From contig NZ_JACHIF010000007.1 of the NCBI RefSeq assembly GCF_014203045.1, forward strand, positions 1 to 64,000: a stretch of DNA of 64,000 nt. Reading direction: 5' to 3'. The position numbers and the translations under genes were made by a program. Each line of letters begins with the position of its first letter. Position 1 is the first letter of the stretch. The notes under the pieces are model-generated. The model did no database searches, had not been told where the DNA came from, and was given only the letters and a program-made list of their open reading frames with translations. This document shows, piece by piece, positions 1 through 7,600 of the stretch. Source of the stretch: Prosthecobacter dejongeii. GTDB lineage: Bacteria > Verrucomicrobiota > Verrucomicrobiia > Verrucomicrobiales > Verrucomicrobiaceae.

Positions 1-195
1 GTGAGGCTGCCTGCGGCGTGGCCGGTGGGCTGGCCGCTGCGGTCCCGCTGCAGGGTGTCTCGCACGGCCAGCTCGATGAGGGTTTCCCGCGTGGTGACTT
101 CATCGGCCTGACCCTGGGCGATGGCGGCGAGGCGCTGGTAGAGGACTTTTTCCTGCGGGGTGCGGGCGCTGCCTATCGGCAAAGCGGCGGCGGCA
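1..195 (-). pseudogene. Left-edge fragment of a second copy of the polyvalent/toxin gene (5' region)
   Basis: In the minus-strand frame read through position 69 the translation contains a stretch around QGQADEVTTRETLIEL. The same stretch lies just upstream of the ATG of the 926-residue gene at 2414-5194, where the bases at about 5235-5314 match. This is therefore a paralogous copy of that gene's N-terminal region, and it runs off the left edge. After the shared block the two copies diverge. On its 5' side the frame runs without a start codon into the remnant of a small array gene at 196-407. I infer a recombination join at about 190-200. Whether the downstream part, outside this window, is intact cannot be seen. 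Confidence 0.5.
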
Positions 196-407
196 CGAAA
201 AGACGGTCGTCGTTTCCTTTCCGGTGGCACTTCGCCACCAGCTCCGGCCGGGCAGTCACATCTACAGACACCTTTTCAAATGCTCCAGGGGTCAATTCCT
301 AGTGTTCCCGGTACTCCACCCACTGCATGCAGACGGCGATGCTCTGGCAATAACGCCCCGAGGCCGTGTGCTGCTCCAGGTCATCACGTTCCTCTTCAAA
401 AAGCTCA
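196..407 (-). pseudogene. Decayed B-type array gene (B2 remnant)
   Basis: The minus-strand translation runs ELFEEERDDLEQHTASG, continues into ELTPGAFEKVS and ends near KGNDDRL. It is a clear copy of the first repeat of the intact protein at 1135-1710. Three lesions show it is broken. The start codon is missing because 39 bp present in the intact copy are deleted between two TTGAGCTT repeats. A TAG replaces the Tyr codon before the ELTP motif. The second half is replaced by the toxin-gene fragment at 1-195. No product is expected. Confidence 0.7.
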
Positions 408-408
408 A

Positions 409-500
409 CGGTGTCTTTGTCCAGCCCTCACTCTAGCCTAACAAAGGGTTTGTTCCTCACCAATCCAGCCCCCTCACGGCCACTTGCCGACATGGCAGGG
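409..500. repeat. Array duplication, copy 2 (pairs with 1731-1826)
   Basis: About 90 bp, covering the A2-B2 junction and the end of A2, closely match the A1-B1 junction at 1731-1826. Shared blocks include AGCCTAACAAAG and CCACTTGCCGACATGGCAGG. Both flanking genes match their counterparts too, so an A-B gene pair was duplicated in tandem. Confidence 0.65.
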
Positions 501-1082
501 GGAACCCCGGGGCACGCGCATGTCTCCCAGTAGATTTGCGTCGTTGTTGTGCGTCTGGCACTTAGCAGCCAGGTAGATCAACGCCTCAGGATCGTCCAGG
601 ACTTGGCCCACTTCTTCTTCCGTAACTTCGTAGCTTTCATCACTGGTCACATCACTCATGACCGTGGGCAGATCTACGCGAATTTGCAGGATGTACTTTT
701 GTGACTTCTGATCATAACCAAAAGCGAACTGCTCTTTCTGGAAAACTTCGTAAACTCTGAATTCCCGTCCATTGTCCAGACTCATCTGAATCAAGCTTGA
801 ACCTCGCCATTTTCCAGGGGGACAGGGCTCCCCTCGCACGGGTGGCAGCGGTTGGCTCATTCGGTCATCATTCTCCCGTGCCCGACACTTGGCCGTTAAC
901 GCCTGTCGCGCAGCGGCGTCTTGAGACGCAAGCCAGTACTCTTCTGGCGTGAGTTTATAGGATTCCAGATACTGCCGGTTGCCATCAAAGATAGGGATGC
1001 TCAAAAGAAACTGGTTAGTATCCAGATCCTGGTCCAGGCACATTTTTTCATCTTCTAAGCTTTGGAGCAAACGGTATCGCAT
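474..1082 (-). CDS. Array protein A2, two-repeat, possible immunity protein
   Basis: A 202-residue soluble protein with no signal peptide or membrane segment. It consists of two related halves of about 95 residues (about 1-90 and 100-200). Each half has a strand-rich start (LQSLEDEKMCLDQDL / YEVFQKEQFAFGYD), then an acidic helix motif (LTPEEYW / VTEEEVG), then a signature (AKCRARENDDR / AKCQTHNNDAN) and a closing RG-PC. It is a paralogue of the 1760-2404 protein but ends 12 residues earlier, because a TCA codon has become TGA. I do not recognise the family. Its place in an array of homologues directly behind a toxin-like gene suggests an immunity role, which is inference only. Confidence 0.7.
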   Translation of the reverse strand: MRYRLLQSLEDEKMCLDQDLDTNQFLLSIPIFDGNRQYLESYKLTPEEYWLASQDAAARQALTAKCRARENDDRMSQPLPPVRGEPCPPGKWRGSSLIQMSLDNGREFRVYEVFQKEQFAFGYDQKSQKYILQIRVDLPTVMSDVTSDESYEVTEEEVGQVLDDPEALIYLAAKCQTHNNDANLLGDMRVPRGSPCHVGKWP

Positions 1083-1134
1083 ACCTATAAATCATAGGCT
1101 CAAGGGAGTCTTTGTCCAGGGACGGCAGAGTGAC

Positions 1135-1710
1135 TCATTGGTATGAGGTGCCCCGCTTGCTTGGGATCGGGCCCATGAAACGGGCGTCGTTCTGGCGGTC
1201 GCAGCATTTTTTCTTGAGGGCGAGCAGGGCCGTCTTGTCTTGGCTGAGATGACGGTATTCCTCGGGCGTGAGCTCGTATTCCTCTGAGCTTTGAAAATGG
1301 GGAGTGATGTTCACTGGAATACTCAGGCAGTATTTCCCGGTCTTCACCTCTTGCTGTAGAGTAAACCATTCCGCCCGAAAGTTCTGCAGCGTTCTAAACG
1401 GCTGGTTGGGATCGACGTAGAACAAGCACCCACCGCGATCCCCAGTGCAGGGTGTCCCCCGGTCTGCTGGCGGCGGCTCCATGAGCCGGCTGTCATTCTC
1501 CCGCGCCCGGCACTTCGCCACCAGCTCTAACCGCGCGGCTACATCTGCAGACACCTTTTCAAACTCTTCAGGAGTCAGTTCATAGTGCTCCAGATACTCC
1601 ACCCACGGCGTGCAAACGACGATGCTCAGGCAATAACGCCCCGAGGCCGTGTGCTGCTCCAGGCCATAGCGTTCCTCTTCAAAAAGCTCAATGGGGGTGT
1701 AATCCTGCAT
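1135..1710 (-). CDS. Array protein B1, two-repeat, possible immunity protein
   Basis: A 191-residue protein with the same two-half plan as its neighbours. The first half has EEERYGLEQHTASGRYCLSI, ELTPEEFEKVS, AKCRARENDSR and RGTPC. The second half has QNFRAEWFTLQQEVKTGKYC, YELTPEEYRHLS, KKCCDRQNDAR and RGTSYQ. It differs more from A1 and A2 than those two do from each other, so it forms a second subtype. The ATG at 1710 lies in a 39-bp segment that the degenerate copy at 196-407 has lost, which supports this start. There are no export signals. The genes run in one direction with 49-52 bp gaps, which fits co-transcription from the toxin gene. Function is unknown. Confidence 0.7.
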   Translation of the reverse strand: MQDYTPIELFEEERYGLEQHTASGRYCLSIVVCTPWVEYLEHYELTPEEFEKVSADVAARLELVAKCRARENDSRLMEPPPADRGTPCTGDRGGCLFYVDPNQPFRTLQNFRAEWFTLQQEVKTGKYCLSIPVNITPHFQSSEEYELTPEEYRHLSQDKTALLALKKKCCDRQNDARFMGPIPSKRGTSYQ

Positions 1711-1730
1711 CTCTCCCGTTATAAGCTCAA

Positions 1731-1826
1731 CGGTGTCTTTGTCTAGCTCTCACGTCAGCCTAACAAAGAGTTTGCCCATCACCAATCCAGCCCCCTGACG
1801 GCCACTTGCCGACATGGCAGGCGGAG
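1731..1826. repeat. Array duplication, copy 1 (pairs with 409-500)
   Basis: This covers the A1-B1 intergenic gap and the 3' end of A1. It is the same sequence block as 409-500 with scattered substitutions, including the TCA/TGA change that sets the two A-protein lengths. Confidence 0.65.
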
Positions 1827-2404
1827 TGACGGCGGACGCGCATTTCTCCCATCAGGCGGGCGTCATTGTTGCCCGTCTGGCACTTAGCCGCCAGGTAGAT
1901 CAGCGCTTCTCTATCTCTTGCCACCGCCTCATACTCTTCAGGCGTCACTTCATACTCATCACTCCCCATCGCGTCCATGGGACCAATACTGGTGCAGATC
2001 CTGAGAAAAAAGATTCGAGAATCCAGGTTACAATCCAGGCTAAACATCTCTCGCTTAAACACCTGCAGCGTTCTCACTTCATCACCGTTGCGTTCATGAC
2101 GATTGAGGATCAAGCCCTCCCCAAATCTCCAATCGTTGATGGAATAGGGTTCACCGCGCACCAGCGGCGGCAGCTCGACAAGACGGTCGTCGTTTTCTCT
2201 ACGGCGGCACTTTTCAGCAAGGGATACCAGCCAGGCTGGCTCCAGACGTGAGCGCTCGTATTCTTCAAGGGTGAGTTCATATCGCTCGCCATATTGCCTC
2301 ACCCCGTCAAAGACGGGAATGCAAAGACAGATCATTCCGGAATCCAGCTCACGATCCAGACAGAAGTTCTCTTCACGAAAAGTCTGCAGCAGGCGATACA
2401 TCAT
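1760..2404 (-). CDS. Array protein A1, two-repeat, possible immunity protein
   Basis: A 214-residue protein whose ATG lies 9 bp after the stop of the 926-residue toxin-like gene, so the two are almost certainly co-expressed. It has two repeats of about 100 residues: TFREENFCLDRELDSG, YELTLEEYERS, EKCRRRENDDRLVELPPLVRG; then VFKREMFSLDCNLDSR, YEVTPEEYEAVA, AKCQTGNNDARLMGEMRVRR. It is the longest member of the array and keeps the C-terminal tail lost by A2. The first cognate position directly behind a toxin-like C-terminus is where an immunity gene usually sits. That is positional inference, as I recognise no known immunity fold. Confidence 0.75.
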   Translation of the reverse strand: MMYRLLQTFREENFCLDRELDSGMICLCIPVFDGVRQYGERYELTLEEYERSRLEPAWLVSLAEKCRRRENDDRLVELPPLVRGEPYSINDWRFGEGLILNRHERNGDEVRTLQVFKREMFSLDCNLDSRIFFLRICTSIGPMDAMGSDEYEVTPEEYEAVARDREALIYLAAKCQTGNNDARLMGEMRVRRHSACHVGKWPSGGWIGDGQTLC

Positions 2405-2413
2405 GACTGGAAG

Positions 2414-5194
2414 TCATAGGTTTAAGGGAGTCTTTGTCCAGGGTTTATCCGTTCGTCCTCGAAGATCTAAAGTTGCCTCAGGGATGGGCTCGCGATCCGG
2501 TACTTTGGGCAGCAGACCACCAGGAATCCACCATGTATTGGCTCCATCTTCGTTCCCAGAAGGCACCACCAGTTTATAGGTCTCAGGTCCGGTAAAGTCC
2601 ACTCGAACGAGGGCGGCCCCTTTATACTCACCTGGTTCCATACCCAGGGCCGTTTCCAGCTTGACTCGGTCACCCTTGGCATAATCCAGAATGGCCTCAA
2701 GCTGCCACGTTGGCATGACAAAGGTGGTGCCATCATCGCGCAAGGGGGAGTGTGTCTCGTAATCCAAGGCTTTCATGATCTTGGACACACCACCCTTGAA
2801 CAACTCCAGATGCTCCTGGGTCCGCTTTTCAGGGAGGTAATCAGCAGGGTCCGGCCGGTGGGGTTTCCAGAGGCTGGTGATGCGGGAGGCGGTGTCGGCA
2901 GGCATGCCGTCACTCCTCAGCGTGGTGGACAGGAGCGGGCGGCCTGTGCGGCCACTGGTGCTGGAGGTGGCGATGCTCTGGGGTGTCTGGCCACCGTTTT
3001 TGAGGGCGGCGTCCCGGGCCAGGAAGATGTAGTCTTTCAGGTCGTCATTGAAGCCCGGCGTGCGGGCATCGCGCAGCCCAGCTTTGACAAAAAGCTTGCC
3101 CACTAGGTCGCTGAGGAAGTCCCACATCTGCCGGGCCAGCGGGCGCATCGCTTCCGGTGAGGGGGTGTTTTCCACCTCGCGGGCGAACCAGGCGAGCTTC
3201 AGCGCCTCCGGGTCTCCATCCAGGTGGCGGTAGGCTTTGTCACGGGCGATGGCATCCAGCTCGGTCCGGGGGATCTGCGCGCTGAACTCAACCCAGCGCT
3301 GATACCCTGGGGTGTGAGGATCCGTTTTTTTGACATCCCCTTTGTTATTCCCAAAGAGAATGCTGAGCCCATCGTAGCCGATGCGGTGGCGGATGATAGT
3401 GCGGGTGAGGGCCTGACTTTCAGTCTCCCAGGCCCGGCGGCGGACGTTGTTTGCCAGGATGACGGTGCTGCCGGTGGTGATGTCGAAGAAGCCCTCTTTC
3501 CCCTGCATCTCAGCGCGGGCTTTGTCGGTGAACGGGTGCTGCTGAGCGTAGTCGGAGGCCAGGGCCTCGGCTTCATTGCTGAAGATGAGGGTGCGATCAT
3601 GGACGAGGCCGGGGGCCTGCTGTTGCAGACGGGTGACCACGCTGTCAATCTGCTGCCGCTGGGGCGAAGGTACCCCTGCGGGCAAAGCAGAACCAGGGGC
3701 GCTGGTGTCTTGACTGGACATGAGGCTGCGGGTGTTTGCCTCCTGGCTGAGTGTGTCCGTCAAATTGGCCGCGCCTGCCTGGGTAGCGGGTGCCTCCTCT
3801 ATCGGCGGAGTCTCTAGCGGGGCCTGAGTGCTGACAGGCGCGGCAGAGCCGCCAGCGAGGCGTTCGATGCCTTTTTGGCCGCTTTTCAGCAGGCCTGCGG
3901 TCATCAGGCTGGTGAGCAGCTCGGCGGGTAGGTTGTTCCAATCGTAACCGGGGGTGCCCAGCAGGCCGCGATCCAGCACGTTTTGCTGGAGCAGGCTCGT
4001 CAGCGGGTTTTCAGCCACTTCTTTGCCCATGTCCACGGCGTTTTTGGCGATGCCATGCATGCCGTTAGGCGTCATCTTGTGCAGCGGGCTGAAGCGCTCG
4101 ATCGCCAACTCCGTGAGGCCGGTGAGCAGGGCGTGGGCATCGCGGTACTTTGCCAGTTGCTGGGCGCGGGCTGGGTTGTTATCTGCCAGGGCCTGCTGGA
4201 TGAGTCCCTCTGTCTGAACATAGGAGCCGCCCGCAGCGGTGATGAAGCTGCTGCCACCGGCCACGCCGATGCGCCCGGCAGCGACGCGTGCGGCGAGGGT
4301 GGTGCCACGGGCGGCCAGGGAGACGCCCCAGCCGCCGAGGAGGCCGGGGGCCATGTAGCCTGCCCCCTGCTGAAGGCCAAGGACGGCCTGGTTCCAGGTG
4401 CCGCCCTCTAGACGGCGGCGGGTGCTGCCAGGCAGGGCGGTATCCAGCGCCTGCTCCGCCGCATTCAGGCGCTGGAGGGTGACGGGGGCGTGAGGGATGC
4501 CCAGGCTCTCGCTGAGGTGACCGCCCGCTTGATTGAGCCCGTTTTCTTCGCCAAAGAGGCGGGTGACCAGGGCATTGGCATGGAGGCCTGCACGGGCGAG
4601 GCCTTTGAGGATCTCTTCCCCAGCGTTGTAAGTGCCCACGAGGCCTTCCCACTCGGGTTTTTTCAGCTCTTCCCGCACGCGCTGGTCCAGCAGGTAGCGT
4701 GGGCCCTGGGCGGCCAGCTTCTGCTGCTCGGCCTTGGCTTGTTGCACTTTTTGTTCGGCGTGTTCAATCTCAGCCAGGGCTCCATTGGCGGCTCCCATGG
4801 CACCGGGGCCCATGGCGGCCAGGCTAGGTCCGCTGAGGCGGGCGCGGGCGCTTTCGGCCTGGGCCTGGCTATGGCGGATGGTGTTTTCCAGCTCGGTGAT
4901 TTTGGCCTGCACGTCTTCGGGGGTGACGGGCGGGAGGCTGCGCAGGTATTGACGATCATCGGAGAGCTGGATGAGGAGGTCCAGTTGGCCCTCGGCATTG
5001 AGTCGGGTGCCGTAGTAGGCCAGGGTGGTCTCGCCCTCCTTGACGCTGCCGTAGGTGGAGGCCGGGCGGGTGGCCTGGAAGGCGGGGGCCTCCAGCACGG
5101 CGTCCAGCTCCTTCATGAGGGGGAGGAACTCAGGCAGGATGGGCTGCTCGGGAGACTCCACTCTTTGCGCTAAGACGGCCTGAAAGCGGCGCAT
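2414..5194 (-). CDS. Polyvalent / polymorphic-toxin-like protein
   Basis: A 926-residue protein, visibly GC-richer than its neighbours. Residues about 80-160 are Gln/Ala/Glu-rich and probably coiled coil. Residues about 280-330 (GYMAPGLLGGWGVSLAARG and following) are hydrophobic and glycine-rich. Residues about 520-720 resemble the metallopeptidase-like module of large polyvalent proteins of phages and conjugative elements, but the usual HE-x-x-GH site reads HRIGYDGL, so it is probably inactive. The last 120 residues (DYAKGDRVKLETALGMEPGE, VVPSGNEDGANTWWIPGG) look like a C-terminal toxin module. The ATG has a GGAG six bases upstream. The frame stays open for about 40 more codons with homology to 1-195 but has no usual start, so the gene is probably 5'-truncated. 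Its exact activity is not recognised. Confidence 0.65.
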   Translation of the reverse strand: MRRFQAVLAQRVESPEQPILPEFLPLMKELDAVLEAPAFQATRPASTYGSVKEGETTLAYYGTRLNAEGQLDLLIQLSDDRQYLRSLPPVTPEDVQAKITELENTIRHSQAQAESARARLSGPSLAAMGPGAMGAANGALAEIEHAEQKVQQAKAEQQKLAAQGPRYLLDQRVREELKKPEWEGLVGTYNAGEEILKGLARAGLHANALVTRLFGEENGLNQAGGHLSESLGIPHAPVTLQRLNAAEQALDTALPGSTRRRLEGGTWNQAVLGLQQGAGYMAPGLLGGWGVSLAARGTTLAARVAAGRIGVAGGSSFITAAGGSYVQTEGLIQQALADNNPARAQQLAKYRDAHALLTGLTELAIERFSPLHKMTPNGMHGIAKNAVDMGKEVAENPLTSLLQQNVLDRGLLGTPGYDWNNLPAELLTSLMTAGLLKSGQKGIERLAGGSAAPVSTQAPLETPPIEEAPATQAGAANLTDTLSQEANTRSLMSSQDTSAPGSALPAGVPSPQRQQIDSVVTRLQQQAPGLVHDRTLIFSNEAEALASDYAQQHPFTDKARAEMQGKEGFFDITTGSTVILANNVRRRAWETESQALTRTIIRHRIGYDGLSILFGNNKGDVKKTDPHTPGYQRWVEFSAQIPRTELDAIARDKAYRHLDGDPEALKLAWFAREVENTPSPEAMRPLARQMWDFLSDLVGKLFVKAGLRDARTPGFNDDLKDYIFLARDAALKNGGQTPQSIATSSTSGRTGRPLLSTTLRSDGMPADTASRITSLWKPHRPDPADYLPEKRTQEHLELFKGGVSKIMKALDYETHSPLRDDGTTFVMPTWQLEAILDYAKGDRVKLETALGMEPGEYKGAALVRVDFTGPETYKLVVPSGNEDGANTWWIPGGLLPKVPDREPIPEATLDLRGRTDKPWTKTPLNL

Positions 5195-5363
5195 CTGCTC
5201 CGGGTCCGTGAGGCGGCTCTGGAGGATCTGCTGTTGGCTATCTCGCGCGACCAGCTCAATGAGAGTTTCCCGCGTGGTGACTTCATCGGCCTGGCCCTGG
5301 GCGATGGCGGCGAGTCACCGAGGCTCAAAAGTAAGGAGGCCCTGAAAGGGATTCTGTTTAAAT

Positions 5364-5942
5364 TCAGGCATTGCCCTCGGCATCTAGAATGAAGTTGCCT
5401 GGATGAGTATAAGCAATGACTGGGCCAGTATCCGGATGACGCCACTTGTTATAGCCATCCTTGATGTATCCCTGCGCCTCCATCCAAGCGATGATCTGCG
5501 GCTCTGTCGGGGAGGTCCCTTGGATGAATGGCTGCGAGATGATCACAGAGGGGCCGTCTAGGTCTTCGATCATGCGCTCAAAGAAAATGTCATCTTGAAA
5601 CAATTCGTTAGACCAAGCGATGTTGTGGAGGTAGTCCACCAAGTTGCCTCGATCACCCAAATTAGGTGCTTTCGTGGTCTTGATGACACGACCTGTTAAA
5701 GGGTGAGTATGCACGTCATGTTCGGCTCCGCCTTCCAAGCTCTTGAGGTTCTTCCTTAACTCTTGGAATCGCTCTCCGTGGACGAGCCATCCTCCGTCTC
5801 GGGCCCACGATACCAAGGATTCGGACTCGGCACGTATCCGTTCGCCCGCATCTGCGCGTGCATTTCTTCCTGCGTCATTTTCTGCGCGAAGTCTGCAGGA
5901 TTGGTTAACGTTACCTTCAGAACTTCCCTCTACTGGGTGCAA
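5364..5942 (-). pseudogene. Truncated polyvalent-type protein kinase
   Basis: The minus-strand frame contains features typical of the Ser/Thr/Tyr-kinase-like domain of polyvalent proteins: GGAEHDVHTHPLTGRVIKTT, an NELFQDDIFFE segment, ISQPFIQGTSPTEPQIIAWM, a WRHPDTG segment and a YTHPGNFIL loop resembling a catalytic HxxN. It stops just after GNFILDAEGNA, where family members usually continue with a short conserved Pro-Ile-Asp stretch. Upstream there is no ATG. The coordinates use a TTG at 5942; another TTG at 5816 would give 150 residues and better fits the domain edge. Downstream the reading breaks into the truncated toxin gene at about 5315. I read this as a remnant, but an active short protein is possible. 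Confidence 0.55.
5756..5878 (-). pseudogene. 40-residue ORF, C-terminal remnant overlapping the kinase frame
   Basis: In a frame different from the kinase, MTQEEMHAQMRANGYVPSPN is followed by PWYRGPETEDG and a polar tail to a TAA. Codon use looks like real coding. The frame is open back to a TAG at 5930-5932, which encodes a LTNPADFAQK stretch before the Met. It is probably the 3' end of a lost upstream gene whose stop overlapped the kinase start, or a small protein of its own. No clear ribosome site precedes the ATG. Confidence 0.35.
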
Positions 5943-5973
5943 AATGAAGATTTTAATGGGGTGTCGCCAGTCT

Positions 5974-6479
5974 TATTTGACGATTTGGTGATGATACGGG
6001 TCCTCAATGCTTAATCCTATTGACGATAAATACTAACCTAACAAAATTTGATTCTTTTGGAAGAAGGATCTGCTTGGACGGCTTTCGCATTCCAAGATTC
6101 TTGAGTCGCACTTCTGGTGCTTTTAAAAACGAATAAAGCCGTCAGCGTATGACGCTCGGCTCAAGGCGATGGCGATGTTAAAACGACGCTTCTATCCAGA
6201 CGAAAGTTACGCTGAAGACCCATGAGTGATTTTTAGTGAAAATGCGAGCGGTCAAGTGCGATAAATATATTGGCTCGCTTTCAGAGTACTCATTTGCATG
6301 CGCTATCTTCGCCTGTTGGCAAGTGTTTACAGGCATTGCTCATGAAACTATTCCGTGGTTTTTTATTTTAGCGGTGTGAGCAACAGACGTATTGAGTGCT
6401 TTCCAAAATGTATAGCTCAAATCTGTAAAGTAGGCCTTCATAGCGGTGAGCTTTAAATGCTAATTTTATGCGGCTGTTC
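5974..6479. other. 506-bp stretch without a recognisable gene
   Basis: AT-richer than the flanks, with stops in all frames. It contains a small imperfect stem-loop at 6138-6160 (GCCG-TC-AGCGT, loop ATG, ACGCT-CGGC) and a CCTAACAAA at about 6038-6046. The same nonamer occurs near 437 and 1756 in the array. I see no tRNA, attachment site or transposon end. It separates the accessory zone from the conserved genes to the right. Confidence 0.5.
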
Positions 6480-7247
6480 TTACTTTGGGCTTAACCACTC
6501 GACGCTGAGAATCTGCTCGACCTCAATCTTGCCTCCGGCTTCGGGGATGTCTTCGATGGACTGTTTCCAAGTGACTTTGCATTTTCTCCCCTTGAATGCC
6601 TGTGAGTTTTCTAAGGCTTTATCAAGGGACGAATCTGGTTGTAAAACGAAAAGTGAAAGCTCTTTGCCCGTCGAAGTGCGCAGTTGCCAATGTGAGTAAT
6701 CGCCCTGTTCGATGCCGAGAAAGATGCCTTCAGTGACTTGAGTTTTGCCGGCTTGTTTTTTGTTGGTGGCCTTAAGCGCTTTGATAAAAGCTGTGCAGTT
6801 TTTGGTGAGGCGTTCTGTTTCGGCGGCGTAGTCTTCACCGTGGAGAATGCCGGTTGTTGAATCGTTGGTTAGCCATTTGAAGATATGACCATCTCTGAAA
6901 TAGAGTCGGTTCTCGATTTTTTGTGGTGATTTGCTGAGATGGTTTCTGAAGTAAGTGCTGTAAACGAAAAGGGGTTTTTCATCTTCCAGGTAATATTCTT
7001 CTACGCCAGCACCGTCTTCGCTGGATCTAGCGACGATTTTTTTGATTTGTCCTTCTTTGATCCAGCCTGTCAATGCAAAGACCAGAGGAGTATCTTTATA
7101 GGTTGCGGTGGTTTTGAGGAGCGTTTTTTCTTGTTGCTTGATCTGCTGGTAAACAGCCCGGTGATGAGCTGTATCCTCTTGAGCATTGATGCCGAAAGGC
7201 AAAAGCAGCAAGCACGATAGGGCCTGGAAAAGATTACGTATTTTCAT
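6480..7247 (-). CDS. Hypothetical secreted protein
   Basis: A 255-residue protein with a signal peptide (MKIRNLFQALSCLLLLPFGI, cleavage likely after NA at about 22-23). The mature part is polar and charged, alternates predicted strands and has one long Lys-rich helix (about 148-170). It has no Cys pairs or catalytic motif that I recognise. A segment about EQGDYSHWQLRTSTGKELSL looks like a beta-sandwich strand pair. The start is the only plausible one, because the signal peptide begins there. It stands alone on the minus strand, next to the accessory zone. Probably periplasmic; function unknown. Confidence 0.7.
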   Translation of the reverse strand: MKIRNLFQALSCLLLLPFGINAQEDTAHHRAVYQQIKQQEKTLLKTTATYKDTPLVFALTGWIKEGQIKKIVARSSEDGAGVEEYYLEDEKPLFVYSTYFRNHLSKSPQKIENRLYFRDGHIFKWLTNDSTTGILHGEDYAAETERLTKNCTAFIKALKATNKKQAGKTQVTEGIFLGIEQGDYSHWQLRTSTGKELSLFVLQPDSSLDKALENSQAFKGRKCKVTWKQSIEDIPEAGGKIEVEQILSVEWLSPK

Positions 7248-7292
7248 AAAGCTATAAGTCGCTGATACCTACGGTGAGGTCGACCCTGGTTA

Positions 7293-7493
7293 TTAGCTCG
7301 CAGCTATCTCACCTGAGTTTTCTTGGTCTGGCGGTGGTTCGGGGGATGGTGGGACAAGTGCTTCTTTTTTCTTAAGTTTGGGAGTTGGCTTTTGGCCGGG
7401 TATGAATCCGTCTTTTTGATTGCCCCAACTGCGTGCTGAGTTTCCGCTTTTAAAGGGACGAGGCGATTTATTGGTTTGTTTCTGACTCCGCAT
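7293..7493 (-). CDS. Small basic Pro/Lys-rich hypothetical protein
   Basis: 66 residues, rich in Lys, Ser and Pro (KSPRPFKSGNSARSWGNQK, then PPSPEPPPDQE), with no membrane segment. It is probably disordered. It lies upstream of and divergent from the methyltransferase gene at 7601, and 45 bp before the start of the 6480-7247 gene in the same direction. Composition is coding-like but there is no recognised family, so it could be a spurious ORF. Confidence 0.35.
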   Translation of the reverse strand: MRSQKQTNKSPRPFKSGNSARSWGNQKDGFIPGQKPTPKLKKKEALVPPSPEPPPDQENSGEIAAS

Positions 7494-7600
7494 GGACGAG
7501 GGAATTGATTGTGTGAAGTGTGGTCTGAACCTATGAGAAATTAAATGGTTGGGGAGGTGGGAGCTTTTGGCAAAGCGAAATCTCTTCGTTTTGTCTTTCG

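Larger units (their letters stand above)
407..2440 (-). repeat. 17-bp linker repeated before each array gene (four copies)
   Basis: A 17-bp sequence with the core GGACAAAGAC (minus strand) occurs at 2424-2440, 1729-1745, 1102-1118 and 407-423, in each case just 5' of a small array gene. At 2424-2440 it is the last coding stretch of the 926-residue gene (residues WTKTPL). At 1102-1118 the same stretch, including a following CCTATGA, remains although no toxin gene precedes it. Each small gene thus seems to have been copied together with a piece of the toxin gene's 3' end. Only these four short segments are repeats; the coordinates give the span. Confidence 0.6.

Noticed and set aside
18..441. 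Three plus-strand ORFs at the left edge
   Set aside because: They are antisense to sequence with clear minus-strand homology to the toxin gene and array gene B, and their translations are Gly/Ala/Pro-rich noise.
3224..5173. Long plus-strand ORFs (197, 142 and 227 residues) over the toxin-like gene
   Set aside because: Antisense shadows of a GC-rich gene; no motifs, and the minus-strand frame shows homology to a second copy.
6138..6160. Stem-loop in the gene-free stretch as terminator or attachment site
   Set aside because: Short, bulged and without a T run; no second copy in the window.
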